Shown: positions 1-7,007 of the stretch, piece after piece
How the letters are laid out: every line of letters starts with the position of its first letter
How positions within the stretch are numbered: position 1 is the stretch's first letter
Origin: Pseudomonadota bacterium
GTDB taxonomy: Bacteria; Pseudomonadota; Alphaproteobacteria; Acetobacterales; Acetobacteraceae
Reading direction: 5' to 3'
Length of the DNA stretch: 7,158 bases
NCBI GenBank assembly: GCA_021784255.1
Contig: JAJXSZ010000162.1
Span: 1 to 7,158 of the forward strand
Translations under genes and position numbers: made by a program
Notes under the pieces: model-generated
What the model saw: only the letters and a program-made list of their open reading frames with translations
Told to the model about the DNA's origin: nothing
Databases searched by the model: none

Positions 1-2805
1 TTGGCCCTCGATCGCGAAGTCGATCATCATGATCGCGTTCTTCTTCACGATCCCCATCAGCAGCACGATGCCGACCAGGGCGACGATGGTCAGCGACTCC
101 CCGCTCGCCATCAGCGCCAGCAGCGCGCCGATCCCCGCCGAGGGCAGCGTCGAGATGATCGTCACCGGATGGATCAGGCTTTCGTAGAGCACGCCGAGCA
201 CGATGTAGATGACGATGACGGAGGCGAGGATCAGCCACGGCTCGCTTGCCAGCGAGCGCTGGAACTCGGCGGCGTCGCCGGCATAGCTGCCGGTGATGCT
301 GGCCGGCATCCCGAGCGCGGCCTGCGCCGCATCGATCGCCGCGACCGCGTCGCCCAGCGCGTGGCCCGGCGCGAGGTTGAACGACAGCGTCACCGACGGG
401 AACTGTCCCTGATGCGTGATCACCAGCGGCGCCGTTGTGCGCGCGATGGTGGCGAACGCCGTCAGCGGCACCTGCGCGCCCCCCGCCCCCGGCACGCGCA
501 GCAGCGCCAGCCGCCGCGGGTCCGCCTGCCAGGAGGGATCGGCCTCCAGCACGACGCGATACTGGTTCGCCTGCCCGAAAATGGTCGAGATCTGCCGCTG
601 CCCGAACCCGTCGTAGAGCACGTCCTGCACCGACTGCATCGACACGCCGAGCCGCATCGCCGTATCGCGGTTGACGGTGATCTGCAGCCGCGCGCCGCCC
701 GCCACCTGGTCGGTCGCGACGTCGGCGAGTGCGGGCGAGGCGGCGAGGCGGGCGGCCAGCAGCGGCGCCCAGTGCGCGAGCTCGGCCGCATCCGTGTCGA
801 CCAGCGTATACTGGAACTGCGTCGAGCTCGCCCGCGCGCCGATCTGGATGTCCTGCACCGGGCGCAGCAGCACCGAGAGCCCGGGGATCGTTTCGAATTG
901 CCGCCGCAGCCTCGCCGCGACCTCGGCCGCGCTCGCGCGCCCCGAGGCGAGCGGCTTGAGCGCGATGGTGATCTGCCCGGCGTTCGGCGTCGCGTTGACG
1001 TCGCCGACGCCGACGAAGCTGACCACGCCGCTCACCGCCGGGTCGTGCATCGCCATCGCCGCGGCCCGCGCCTGCAGTCCCGCCAGGCGCGGGATCGAGA
1101 TGTCCGGCGCGCCCGCGGTCGAGGCGACGATCAGCCCGGTGTCCTGCAGCGGCAGGAACCCCTTGGCGATCGCGCCATAGAGCAGCAGCGTGCCGGCGAG
1201 CGTCGCCGCCGCGGTGACCAGCATCGCCCGCTCGTGGCGCAGCGACCAGTGCAGGCTGCGCGTATAGTGGCGCAGCAGCCAGCCGAACCCCGCCTCGGTC
1301 AGCCGCACCATCCGCCCCTGGCCGTGCCCGGCCCTGAGCACCTGCCCGCACATCATCGGCGTCAGCGTCAGCGACACCACCGCGGAGACCAGCACCGCGA
1401 CCGACAGCACGATCGAGAAGGCGCTGAACAGCCGCCCGACGATGCCCGGCATGAACAGCAGCGGAATGAACACCGCGACCAGCGAGACCGTCAGCGAGAC
1501 GATGGTGAAGCCGATCTGCCGGCTGCCGCGCAGCGCCGCCTCGAACGGCGCCACCCCGGCCTCGATGTAGCGCATCACGTTCTCGATCATCACGATCGCG
1601 TCGTCGACGACGAACCCGGTGGCGACGGTCAGCGCCATCAGCGACAGGTTGTCGAGCCCGAGCCCGAGCAGCGCCATGATGCCGAACGTGCCGACCAGCG
1701 ACAGCGGCAGCGCCACCGCCGGCACCAGCGTCGCGCGCACCGAACCCAGGAAGGCGAAGATCACCAGCACGACCAGCGCGATCGACAGCAGCAGCGTCGC
1801 CTGCACGTCGTTGACGCTGGCGCGGATGGTCGCGGTGCGGTCGACCACGATCGACAGCCGGATCGCCGGCGGCAGCGCGCGCTGCAGCGCCGGCAGGGCG
1901 GCGCGCACCGCGCCGACGGTGGCGACGATGTTGGCCCCCGGCTGGCGCTGGATGTCGAGCACCACCGCTTTCCTGCCGTCGTGCCAGGCCTCGACGCGGT
2001 CGTTCTCCAGCCCCGCGACGACGCTGCCGACATCGGCGAGGCGGACCGGCGCGCCGTTGCGCCAGGCGATGACGAGGTCGCGGTAGGCGCTGGCATCGAC
2101 GAGCTGGTCGTTGGCGCCGAGCGCCACCGCCTGCTGCGGCCCGTCGAAACCGCCCTTGGCGCCGTTGGCGTTGGCGGCGACGATGGCGCTGCGCACATCC
2201 TCCATCGACAGCCCGTAGCTCGCGAGCCGGGCGGGATCGACGCGCACCCGCACCGCCTGGCGCATCGCGCCCATCACGCTGACGCGCCCCACTCCCGCGA
2301 TCTGCGCCAGCTTCGGCTGCAGCAGCGTGTCCGCGGCATCGGCCACCGCCTGGATCGGCAACGTATCGGAGGCGAGCGCGATGGTCAGGATCGGCGCGTC
2401 CGCCGGGTTCACCTTGGAATAGGTCGGCGGATAGGGCAGCCCCTGCGGCAGCGTGCCGCCGGCGGAGTTGATCGCCGCCTGCACGTCCTGCGCCGCGTTG
2501 TCGATGTTGCGCGACAGCGCGAATTGCAGCGTGATCGTGCTCGTCGTCTCGGCGCTGGTCGAGGTCATCGTGTCCAGCCCCTGGATCTGCCCGAACTGCC
2601 GCTCGAGCGGCGCGGTCAGCAGCTTCTCCACCGTCTCCGGGCTCGCCCCCGGCAGCGCCGTGGTCACGACGATGGTCGGGAAGTCGACCTCCGGCAGGGC
2701 CGAGACCGGCAGCGACGCATAGCCGAGCAGGCCCGCGAGCAGCACCGCGACCGCGAGCAGCCCGGTCGCGATCGGGCGGCGGATGAAGAGCTCGGAGATG
2801 TTCAC
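1..2805 (-). CDS. mdtB: RND multidrug efflux transporter, MdtB-like (3' end outside window)
   Basis: Inner-membrane proton/drug antiporter, the pump of a tripartite efflux complex. 935 codons are visible; family members are about 1,030-1,040 residues, so roughly 100 C-terminal residues are missing. The start is a GTG giving NISELFIRRPIATG, the usual RND N-terminus, followed by TM1 (about 12-30). SALPEVDFPTI (35-45) and LPGAS (51-55) open the first periplasmic loop. VATGFVVDDAIV carries the paired proton-relay aspartates D401-D402. A second periplasmic loop follows; TM8 lies near 858-875 (ending VLYE). IVKKNAIMMIDFA holds K922, which aligns with the relay lysine of AcrB. Compared from memory, SALPEVD, YSKVNPAD, RQPGANI and IVKKNAIMMIDFA resemble E. 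coli MdtB more than MdtC or AcrB. The gene starts 16 bases after the adaptor stop with only a GGCGGG-like ribosome site, so translation is probably coupled. MdtB normally works with MdtC; a second RND gene would be expected downstream, outside the window. Substrates unknown. The RND family is certain; the MdtB assignment is likely. Confidence 0.95.
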   Translation of the reverse strand, partial: MNISELFIRRPIATGLLAVAVLLAGLLGYASLPVSALPEVDFPTIVVTTALPGASPETVEKLLTAPLERQFGQIQGLDTMTSTSAETTSTITLQFALSRNIDNAAQDVQAAINSAGGTLPQGLPYPPTYSKVNPADAPILTIALASDTLPIQAVADAADTLLQPKLAQIAGVGRVSVMGAMRQAVRVRVDPARLASYGLSMEDVRSAIVAANANGAKGGFDGPQQAVALGANDQLVDASAYRDLVIAWRNGAPVRLADVGSVVAGLENDRVEAWHDGRKAVVLDIQRQPGANIVATVGAVRAALPALQRALPPAIRLSIVVDRTATIRASVNDVQATLLLSIALVVLVIFAFLGSVRATLVPAVALPLSLVGTFGIMALLGLGLDNLSLMALTVATGFVVDDAIVMIENVMRYIEAGVAPFEAALRGSRQIGFTIVSLTVSLVAVFIPLLFMPGIVGRLFSAFSIVLSVAVLVSAVVSLTLTPMMCGQVLRAGHGQGRMVRLTEAGFGWLLRHYTRSLHWSLRHERAMLVTAAATLAGTLLLYGAIAKGFLPLQDTGLIVASTAGAPDISIPRLAGLQARAAAMAMHDPAVSGVVSFVGVGDVNATPNAGQITIALKPLASGRASAAEVAARLRRQFETIPGLSVLLRPVQDIQIGARASSTQFQYTLVDTDAAELAHWAPLLAARLAASPALADVATDQVAGGARLQITVNRDTAMRLGVSMQSVQDVLYDGFGQRQISTIFGQANQYRVVLEADPSWQADPRRLALLRVPGAGGAQVPLTAFATIARTTAPLVITHQGQFPSVTLSFNLAPGHALGDAVAAIDAAQAALGMPASITGSYAGDAAEFQRSLASEPWLILASVIVIYIVLGVLYESLIHPVTIISTLPSAGIGALLALMASGESLTIVALVGIVLLMGIVKKNAIMMIDFAIEGQ

Positions 2806-2821
2806 GCCGCGCCCGCCCGCC

Positions 2822-3937
2822 TCACGCGGCGGGCTTCGCCGGCGGCAGCACCGTCACCGCCCGCCCATCCGAGAGCCGCGACGTCCCGTCGGTCACCACC
2901 TCCTCGCCCGCCTTGAGCCCCGCCGTCACCACGACCAGCCCGGCTTCCCGCGTCCCGGTGGTGATCGCCCGGCGCACCGCCTTGCCCGCCTGCACGACAA
3001 ACACGAACGCGCCGTCCGGCCCCTGCTGCACCGCGATCGCGGGGATCGTCACCGCTCCCTTCACCGTGCTCGCCAGCAGCCGCACGGTGACGAACGCCCC
3101 CGGCCAGAGCGCGAGGCCGGTATTGGGGAACTCGGCCTTCAGCTTGATCGTCCCGGTGCTCTGATCGACCTGGTTGTCGAGCACCTTGAGCGTGCCGCGG
3201 TCGAGCACCTTGGCCGTGCCGTCCTGTGGCTCGGCCAGAATCGTGACCGGCCCCGCCGCCATCGCCGCGGCGACCTGCGGCAGTTGCTGCTGCGGCAGCG
3301 TGAAGAGGACGTCGATCGGTTGCAGTTTCGCAATGACCACCAGCGCGGTCGAGGTCTGCACGACGTTGCCCGCGTCCACCTGGCGGATCCCGAGCCGGCC
3401 CGAGATCGGCGCCGTGATCGTGGTGTAGGAGAGGTTGGTGCGCGCGTTCATGATCTGCGCGTCGTCCTGCTGGATCAGCGCCTTGTCCTGCGCCACCGCC
3501 GCCTTGGCGGTGTCCGCCTGCTGCTGGGAGGTGTAGGAGTTGGTCGCCAGCTTCTGGTAGCGCGCGGCGTTCAGCTCGTCGTTGGCCAGCGTCGCCTGGT
3601 CCTGCGCCTTCTTGGCCAGCACCTGGTCGAGGGCGGCCTGGTAGGTCCGCGGGTCGATCATCGCCAGCACCTGGCCGCGCTCGACGTTGTCGCCCTCGTG
3701 GAACAGGACTTTCAGCAGCTTGCCGCTGACCTGCGGGGTGATGGTCACGCTCGCCGAGGCCTGCACCGTGCCCAGCCCGTCGAGATAGACGGCGACGTCG
3801 TGGATCGCCGCCGGCGCGGCGCCGACCGGCACCGGCGCCAGCGCCGCCGTCCTGGGCGCGGTGGGCGCGCGCATGGCCAGGCGCCAGGCCACCAGCGCCG
3901 CGACGGCGAGCACCAGCAGCAGGCCGAGACGTTTCAT
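2822..3937 (-). CDS. mdtA: Periplasmic adaptor (membrane fusion protein), MdtA-like
   Basis: HlyD/RND-type adaptor that bridges the inner-membrane pump and the outer-membrane channel. It is 371 residues and complete. An N-terminal hydrophobic segment (about 4-18, MKRLGLLLVLAVAALVAW) gives a Sec signal or anchor. There is no cysteine there, so it is not a lipoprotein. Domains in order: first lipoyl half with VTITPQVSGKL (64-74) and EGDNVERGQVLAMID (81-95); alpha-hairpin about 97-168, rich in Ala, Gln and Asp; second lipoyl half ITAPISGRLGIRQVDAGNVV (174-193); beta-barrel about 205-290, with PIDVLFTLP (207-215) and LDNQVDQSTGTIKLKA (253-268); membrane-proximal domain to the C-terminus, with VTIPAIAV (296-303) and VVTDGTSRLSDG (347-358). 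These match E. coli MdtA nearly block for block from memory. The ATG at 3937 was chosen over an in-frame ATG at 3991, because the longer form adds an Arg-rich stretch inside the channel gene and displaces the signal segment. AAGGAA lies six bases upstream of the chosen ATG. Confidence 0.95.
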   Translation of the reverse strand: MKRLGLLLVLAVAALVAWRLAMRAPTAPRTAALAPVPVGAAPAAIHDVAVYLDGLGTVQASASVTITPQVSGKLLKVLFHEGDNVERGQVLAMIDPRTYQAALDQVLAKKAQDQATLANDELNAARYQKLATNSYTSQQQADTAKAAVAQDKALIQQDDAQIMNARTNLSYTTITAPISGRLGIRQVDAGNVVQTSTALVVIAKLQPIDVLFTLPQQQLPQVAAAMAAGPVTILAEPQDGTAKVLDRGTLKVLDNQVDQSTGTIKLKAEFPNTGLALWPGAFVTVRLLASTVKGAVTIPAIAVQQGPDGAFVFVVQAGKAVRRAITTGTREAGLVVVTAGLKAGEEVVTDGTSRLSDGRAVTVLPPAKPAA

Positions 3938-3942
3938 GCCGG

Positions 3943-3948
3943 TTCCTT
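3943..3948 (-). promoter_or_regulatory. Shine-Dalgarno site of the adaptor gene, fused to the channel stop codon
   Basis: The minus strand reads TGAAGGAACCGGCATG. The AAGGAA ribosome site shares its first base with the TGA that ends the channel gene and lies six bases before the adaptor ATG at 3937. This is the strongest ribosome site in the window. It fixes the adaptor start and suggests that ribosomes terminating on the channel gene restart on the adaptor. Confidence 0.75.
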
Positions 3949-5420
3949 CATAGGATTCCCTGGAACAGCGGATGCGCCGGCGTCGGCACATCGGCCACCG
4001 ACCAGCCGCCGCCCAGCGCCTTGTACAGCGCGACCAGCGAGGTCAGCCGCGCCAGGCGCACCTGCGAGAGCGTGTCGAGGTCGGCATAGAGCGTCTGCTG
4101 CGCCTGCAGCGAGGTGACGATGTTCACCGTCCCGGCCAGCAGCTGTGCCCGCGCGATCCCGGCCGCCCTGCGCGCGGTCTCGACCGCGACCCGTTCGAGC
4201 CGCTCCTGCGCCGTCGCCAGCCGGTAGGCCGCCGCCGCGTTCTCGACGTCGGTGAACGCCTGCACCACCGCCTTGCGGTAACCGGCGACCAGCTCGGTGA
4301 AGCGCGCGCGGTCCTGGCGCACCTGGGCCGCGATGGCGCCGTTGTCGAACACGGTCTGCACCGCCGAGGCCGCGGCGGTCGCGAACAGGCTGCCCGGCCC
4401 AAACAGCGTGGACAGCGCGAGCGTGCTCCACCCGGCGCTGCCGGTCAGCGTCACGTCGGGGAAGAACGCGGCCCGGGCCGCGCGCAGGTTGGCGTTGGCG
4501 GCAATCAGCTGCGCCTCCGCCGAGGCCACGTCCGGCCGCCGTTCGAGCAGCGCCGAGGGCAGGCCCGGCGCCACCTCCGGCAGCGCGATCGTGGCCAGCC
4601 GCTCGGGCGGGATGCTGATCCGCTCCGGCACCTCGCCCACCAGCACGCCAAGCCCGTTGATGGTCTGCTCGAGTTGCGATTGCAGCGCCGGGATGCCGGC
4701 GCGCAGCCCCGCGACCAGCGCCTGCTGCTGGGCGACGTCGAGCGCCGAGTTGACCCCGGCGGCCTGGCCCGCCTCGATCGCCGCCAGGATCGTTTCGGAT
4801 GCGACAAGGTTGCGCCTGGCGATCGAAATCCGGTCCGCATACCCAACCGCCTGGAACCAGGTCGTGGCGATGGAGGCGACCACGGTCAGTGCAACCGTCG
4901 CGGCATCGTAACGGCTCTGCAGCGCCGCCGCCAGCGCCGACTGCCGGCTCGCGCGCAGCCGGCCCCAGAGGTCGATCTCGTAGGAGGCGCTCGGGGCGAG
5001 GCTGTAGCTCCGGCTCTCCACGTACCGCTTGCCGGGGCCGGAAGTGACGAAGGTGCGGCTCCAGCTGTCCTTGGCCGCGGCCGAGACGGTGGGCAGCAGC
5101 GCCGCCCCGGCGATCCGCAGCGCCGCGTTCGCCTCGATCACCCTGGCCGCCGCCGCCGCGATGTCGAAGCTGTGCGCGCGCGCCGTGGCGATGAGCCGGT
5201 CGAGGGCGGGCGAGCGGAACCCCTGCCACCAGTCCGCGGCCGGCCATACCGCCGCGCCATCCACCCCCGCCTCGCGGAAGCGCGCCGGCATGCCCACCCC
5301 CGGCCGGCGATAGGCCGGCCCCAGCGCGCAGGCGCCCAGCACCGCCGGCAGGGTCATGGCCGGCAGGAGCGTGGCCGGAAGGGCGAGGGCGAAGCCGCGG
5401 CGGGAGAGCGATGACGTCAT
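3948..5420 (-). CDS. Outer-membrane efflux channel lipoprotein, NodT/OprM-type (OMF family)
   Basis: TolC-like trimeric channel that carries drugs from the adaptor/pump across the outer membrane. It is 490 residues, normal for the family. The signal peptide ends in lipobox LGAC with acylated Cys31; residue +2 is Ala, which favours the outer membrane. Mature hallmarks: GPAYRRP (34-40); WWQGFRSPALDRLI (64-77), like the family's W-W..F.dp.L..L; YEIDLWGRLR (147-156); LLERRPDV (291-298), followed by AEAQLIAANANLRAARAAFFP; YKALGGGW (466-473), the classic end. Two internal OEP repeats span about 75-265 and 290-475. The ATG at 5420 was preferred because it puts the hydrophobic segment and lipobox at standard distance and is preceded by GAGG; an ATG at 5477 adds a Pro-rich leader. 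Oddity: the leader has SLSRRGFAL (4-12), resembling a twin-arginine motif. As first gene of the efflux operon it precedes the adaptor by 10 bases. The family call is certain; the natural substrate is unknown. Confidence 0.95.
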   Translation of the reverse strand: MTSSLSRRGFALALPATLLPAMTLPAVLGACALGPAYRRPGVGMPARFREAGVDGAAVWPAADWWQGFRSPALDRLIATARAHSFDIAAAAARVIEANAALRIAGAALLPTVSAAAKDSWSRTFVTSGPGKRYVESRSYSLAPSASYEIDLWGRLRASRQSALAAALQSRYDAATVALTVVASIATTWFQAVGYADRISIARRNLVASETILAAIEAGQAAGVNSALDVAQQQALVAGLRAGIPALQSQLEQTINGLGVLVGEVPERISIPPERLATIALPEVAPGLPSALLERRPDVASAEAQLIAANANLRAARAAFFPDVTLTGSAGWSTLALSTLFGPGSLFATAAASAVQTVFDNGAIAAQVRQDRARFTELVAGYRKAVVQAFTDVENAAAAYRLATAQERLERVAVETARRAAGIARAQLLAGTVNIVTSLQAQQTLYADLDTLSQVRLARLTSLVALYKALGGGWSVADVPTPAHPLFQGIL

Positions 5421-5513
5421 GGATCCTCGTCGCGGGGCATGCTGGGCGGGATATGGCGGGAAGGCAGCCGCCGGCAAGCCGCCAGAGCGTATCCAAATGC
5501 AACCGCCCGATGT
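5421..5513 (-). other. 93-base gap between lyase and efflux operon, with imperfect tandem repeat
   Basis: This gap separates the lyase stop (TAG) from the channel start. It contains two adjacent near-copies, GGCAGCCGCC (5463-5472) and GGCAAGCCGCC (5473-5483), read on the plus strand. There is no GC hairpin followed by a T-run on the minus strand, so no intrinsic terminator is evident after the lyase. A possible promoter on the minus strand, TTGCCG, 18 bases, TATCCC, is too weak to call. The efflux genes could have their own promoter here or be read through from the lyase gene. GAGG just before the channel ATG is its likely ribosome site. Confidence 0.4.
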
Positions 5514-6377
5514 CTATTCCAGGGCGAGCAGCCGTTCGGCGAGCCGCAGATGCGGCCGGTCGATCATCTTGCCGTCGAGCGCGAACACCCCCGCGCCCGG
5601 GTTCGCGGCAAATCCCGCCACCACGCGCCGCGCCCAGTCCAGCCGCGCCGCGTCCGGCGTGAACACCTCCGCGACCGGCGCCACCTGGTCGGGATGGATA
5701 CACAGCTTGCCGGCGAACCCGTCCGCCGCCGCCGCCAGCGCCTCGCGCCGCAGCCCCTCGGGGTCGCGTGGGTCGGGCCAGGGTGTGTCCAGCGCCGGCA
5801 CCCCGCAGGCCGCCGCCGCCAGCAGCAGCAGCCCCCGCGCCGTCACCGTCGCCGCCGGGTAGGCGCCGCCGGGAAGGCGAGGGGAGGTGGCGAGGTCGGC
5901 GGCCAGGTCCTCCGCCCCGAAGCACAGGCCGACCAGCCGCTTCGCCCCGACCAGCGTTCCCAGCGCCAGCACCGCGGCCGCGGTCTCGGTGGCGATCGGC
6001 AGCACCTTGATGCCGCCCTCGGCCAGCCCGGCGGCGGCCTCGAGCGCGCCGAGCTGGCGGTCCAGCACCGCCAGCTCGGCGCCGCCCGCGCATTTCGGCA
6101 GCATGATCGCGTCCGGCGCGCCCGGCACCACGGCGGCGAGGTCGGCGAGGTGGTGCGCGCTGCCCGCCGGGTTGACGCGCACGATCACGCCCGCGCGCCC
6201 GACCCCCGGCAGCATCGCCCGCAGCGCCTCCCGCGCCGCCGCCTTGCGCGCCTCGGCCACCGAATCCTCGAGGTCGAGGATCACTGCGTCGGCCGGGCCG
6301 GCCAGCGCCTTCGCCATCTTCCGCTCGGAGTCCGCCGGGGCGAACAGCGGGTTGCGCAGCCTCATCGCGCCGATCAT
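5514..6377 (-). CDS. CitE/HpcH-family CoA-ester lyase (CitE-like, beta-hydroxyacyl-CoA lyase or thioesterase)
   Basis: Mg2+-dependent TIM-barrel enzyme of the HpcH/HpaI aldolase / citrate-lyase beta family, 287 residues, a normal stand-alone CitE-like length. Visible family marks: RNPLFAPADSERKMAKA (8-24); ILDLEDSV (33-40) with the conserved D-x-E-D; IVRVNP (65-70) with substrate-binding Arg67; ATETA with Glu131; GAEDLAADL with Asp157. Glu131 and Asp157 are the expected metal ligands. KLCIHPDQV (224-232) is also present, and DGKMIDRPH (268-276) near the C-terminus holds the Asp273 that in CLYBL-like members reaches a neighbouring subunit's active site. No citrate-lyase alpha or gamma subunit genes are nearby, so a true citrate lyase role is unlikely. 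Better options are a malyl-, citramalyl- or hydroxymethylglutaryl-type CoA lyase or thioesterase. It starts 10 bases after the MaoC stop; GAGG eight bases upstream supports 6377, with a second in-frame ATG at 6365 as alternative. Fold confident, substrate open. Confidence 0.93.
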   Translation of the reverse strand: MIGAMRLRNPLFAPADSERKMAKALAGPADAVILDLEDSVAEARKAAAREALRAMLPGVGRAGVIVRVNPAGSAHHLADLAAVVPGAPDAIMLPKCAGGAELAVLDRQLGALEAAAGLAEGGIKVLPIATETAAAVLALGTLVGAKRLVGLCFGAEDLAADLATSPRLPGGAYPAATVTARGLLLLAAAACGVPALDTPWPDPRDPEGLRREALAAAADGFAGKLCIHPDQVAPVAEVFTPDAARLDWARRVVAGFAANPGAGVFALDGKMIDRPHLRLAERLLALE

Positions 6378-6387
6378 GCTCCCCGCC

Positions 6388-6843
6388 TCACGCCGCCGGC
6401 CGCTTGCGCATCAGCGCCTGCCGCAGACACGTGGCGACCAGCGTCCCCGCCTGGTTGAAAGCCTCGTGGCGGAAGGTCACGATCCCGCAATCCGGCCGCG
6501 ACCGGCTCTCCCGCGCCACCACCACCGTCGTCGTCGTGCGGATCGTATCCCCCGCGAACACCGGCGCCGGAAACGCCACCTCGGTCATGCCGAGATTGGC
6601 GATGGTCGTGCCCATGGTCAGGTTGTGCACGCTCATCCCGATCATCAGTCCGAGCGTGAACAGCGAGTTCACCAGCGGCCGGCCGAACTCCGTCGCGCGC
6701 GCGAACTCGGCGTCGAGGTGCAGCTTCTGCACGTTCATCGTCATCGAGCAGAACAGCACGTTGTCCGCTTCCGTCACCGTGCGGGTCCACTCCGCCTCGA
6801 TGACCCGCCCCTGCGTCAGCTCCTCGAACCACAGCCCCGCCAT
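6388..6843 (-). CDS. MaoC-like (R)-enoyl-CoA hydratase/dehydratase, hot-dog fold
   Basis: Single hot-dog-domain acyl-CoA hydratase-like protein, 151 residues, typical for stand-alone MaoC proteins. N-terminal FEELTQGRVI (6-15) and RTVTEADNVLF (21-31) are standard for the family. The hydratase-2 segment is MTMNVQKLHLDAEFA (34-48), followed by TEFGRPLVNSLFTLGLMIGMS (51-71), the central helix and its continuation. The C-terminal strands include FAGDTIRTTTTVV (96-108). The classical motif D-x-N-P-[LIV]-H appears here as N37-V-Q-K-L-H42: the catalytic His is kept, but Asp is Asn, Asn is Gln and Pro is Lys. The first gene of a two-gene unit with the CitE-like lyase, a pairing also known in other bacteria (for example Rv2499c/Rv2498c of Mycobacterium tuberculosis). 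The inferred role is hydration of an unsaturated acyl-CoA to the beta-hydroxyacyl-CoA used by the lyase, or a related binding role. The start ATG at 6843 has only a G-rich, non-canonical ribosome site. Confidence 0.9.
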   Translation of the reverse strand: MAGLWFEELTQGRVIEAEWTRTVTEADNVLFCSMTMNVQKLHLDAEFARATEFGRPLVNSLFTLGLMIGMSVHNLTMGTTIANLGMTEVAFPAPVFAGDTIRTTTTVVVARESRSRPDCGIVTFRHEAFNQAGTLVATCLRQALMRKRPAA

Positions 6844-6872
6844 CGCCCGCCCCCGCGCCGGTTGCGCCCAGC

Positions 6873-6901
6873 GCGATACGGCAGAACCAACCCAGCGACA
6901 A
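6873..6901 (-). promoter_or_regulatory. Candidate sigma70-like promoter for the MaoC-CitE pair
   Basis: On the minus strand TTGTCG (6901-6896) is followed after 17 bases by TATCGC (6878-6873), matching 4/6 and 3/6 of the sigma70 boxes at ideal spacing. Transcription would start about 23 bases before the MaoC ATG. The match is weak, and in GC-rich DNA such pairs arise by chance, so this is only a candidate. Confidence 0.25.
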
Positions 6902-6904
6902 CCG

Positions 6905-6928
6905 CGCCAGCCGGGGCGCCAGCCGGGA
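6905..6928. repeat. 12-base tandem duplication upstream of the MaoC gene
   Basis: CGCCAGCCGGGG (6905-6916) is followed directly by CGCCAGCCGGGA (6917-6928): two copies differing only in the last base. They lie just upstream of the candidate -35 box of the MaoC-CitE pair. They could be a tandem regulator-binding site or a chance or slippage duplication in GC-rich DNA. Confidence 0.5.
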
Positions 6929-7007
6929 CGCCATTGCCGGAGCCAGGTTCCTTTGTCTCAGCCGCGCAATGGCGACGGACGAAGATCCCCCCCGTTCCGG
7001 CTGCCCA

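Noticed and set aside
1..2916. 971-codon plus-strand open frame
   Set aside because: It is exactly antisense, in register, to the RND pump gene. Its product is dominated by Arg, His, Asp and Gln with no recognisable domain, as expected when a gene with GC-rich third positions is read backwards.
3938..3991. 18-residue N-terminal extension of the adaptor
   Set aside because: It would place an Arg-rich tail before the signal segment and overlap the channel gene; the ATG at 3937 has a good ribosome site and gives a normal signal peptide.
2783..5414. Long plus-strand open frames of 444 and 480 codons
   Set aside because: These are antisense shadows of the adaptor and channel genes, with Arg/His/Gln-rich low-complexity translations and no family motif.
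5421..5513. Intrinsic terminator between the lyase and the channel gene
   Set aside because: The GC-rich repeats here are direct rather than inverted, and no T-run follows on the minus strand.
3934..6093. 719-codon minus-strand open frame
   Set aside because: It overlaps the channel and lyase genes in another frame, is Gly/Ala/Arg-rich, and spans the gap between two well-supported genes without any motif.
5439..6458. 339-codon plus-strand open frame
   Set aside because: It is antisense to the CitE-like lyase, which has clear family motifs; this frame has none.
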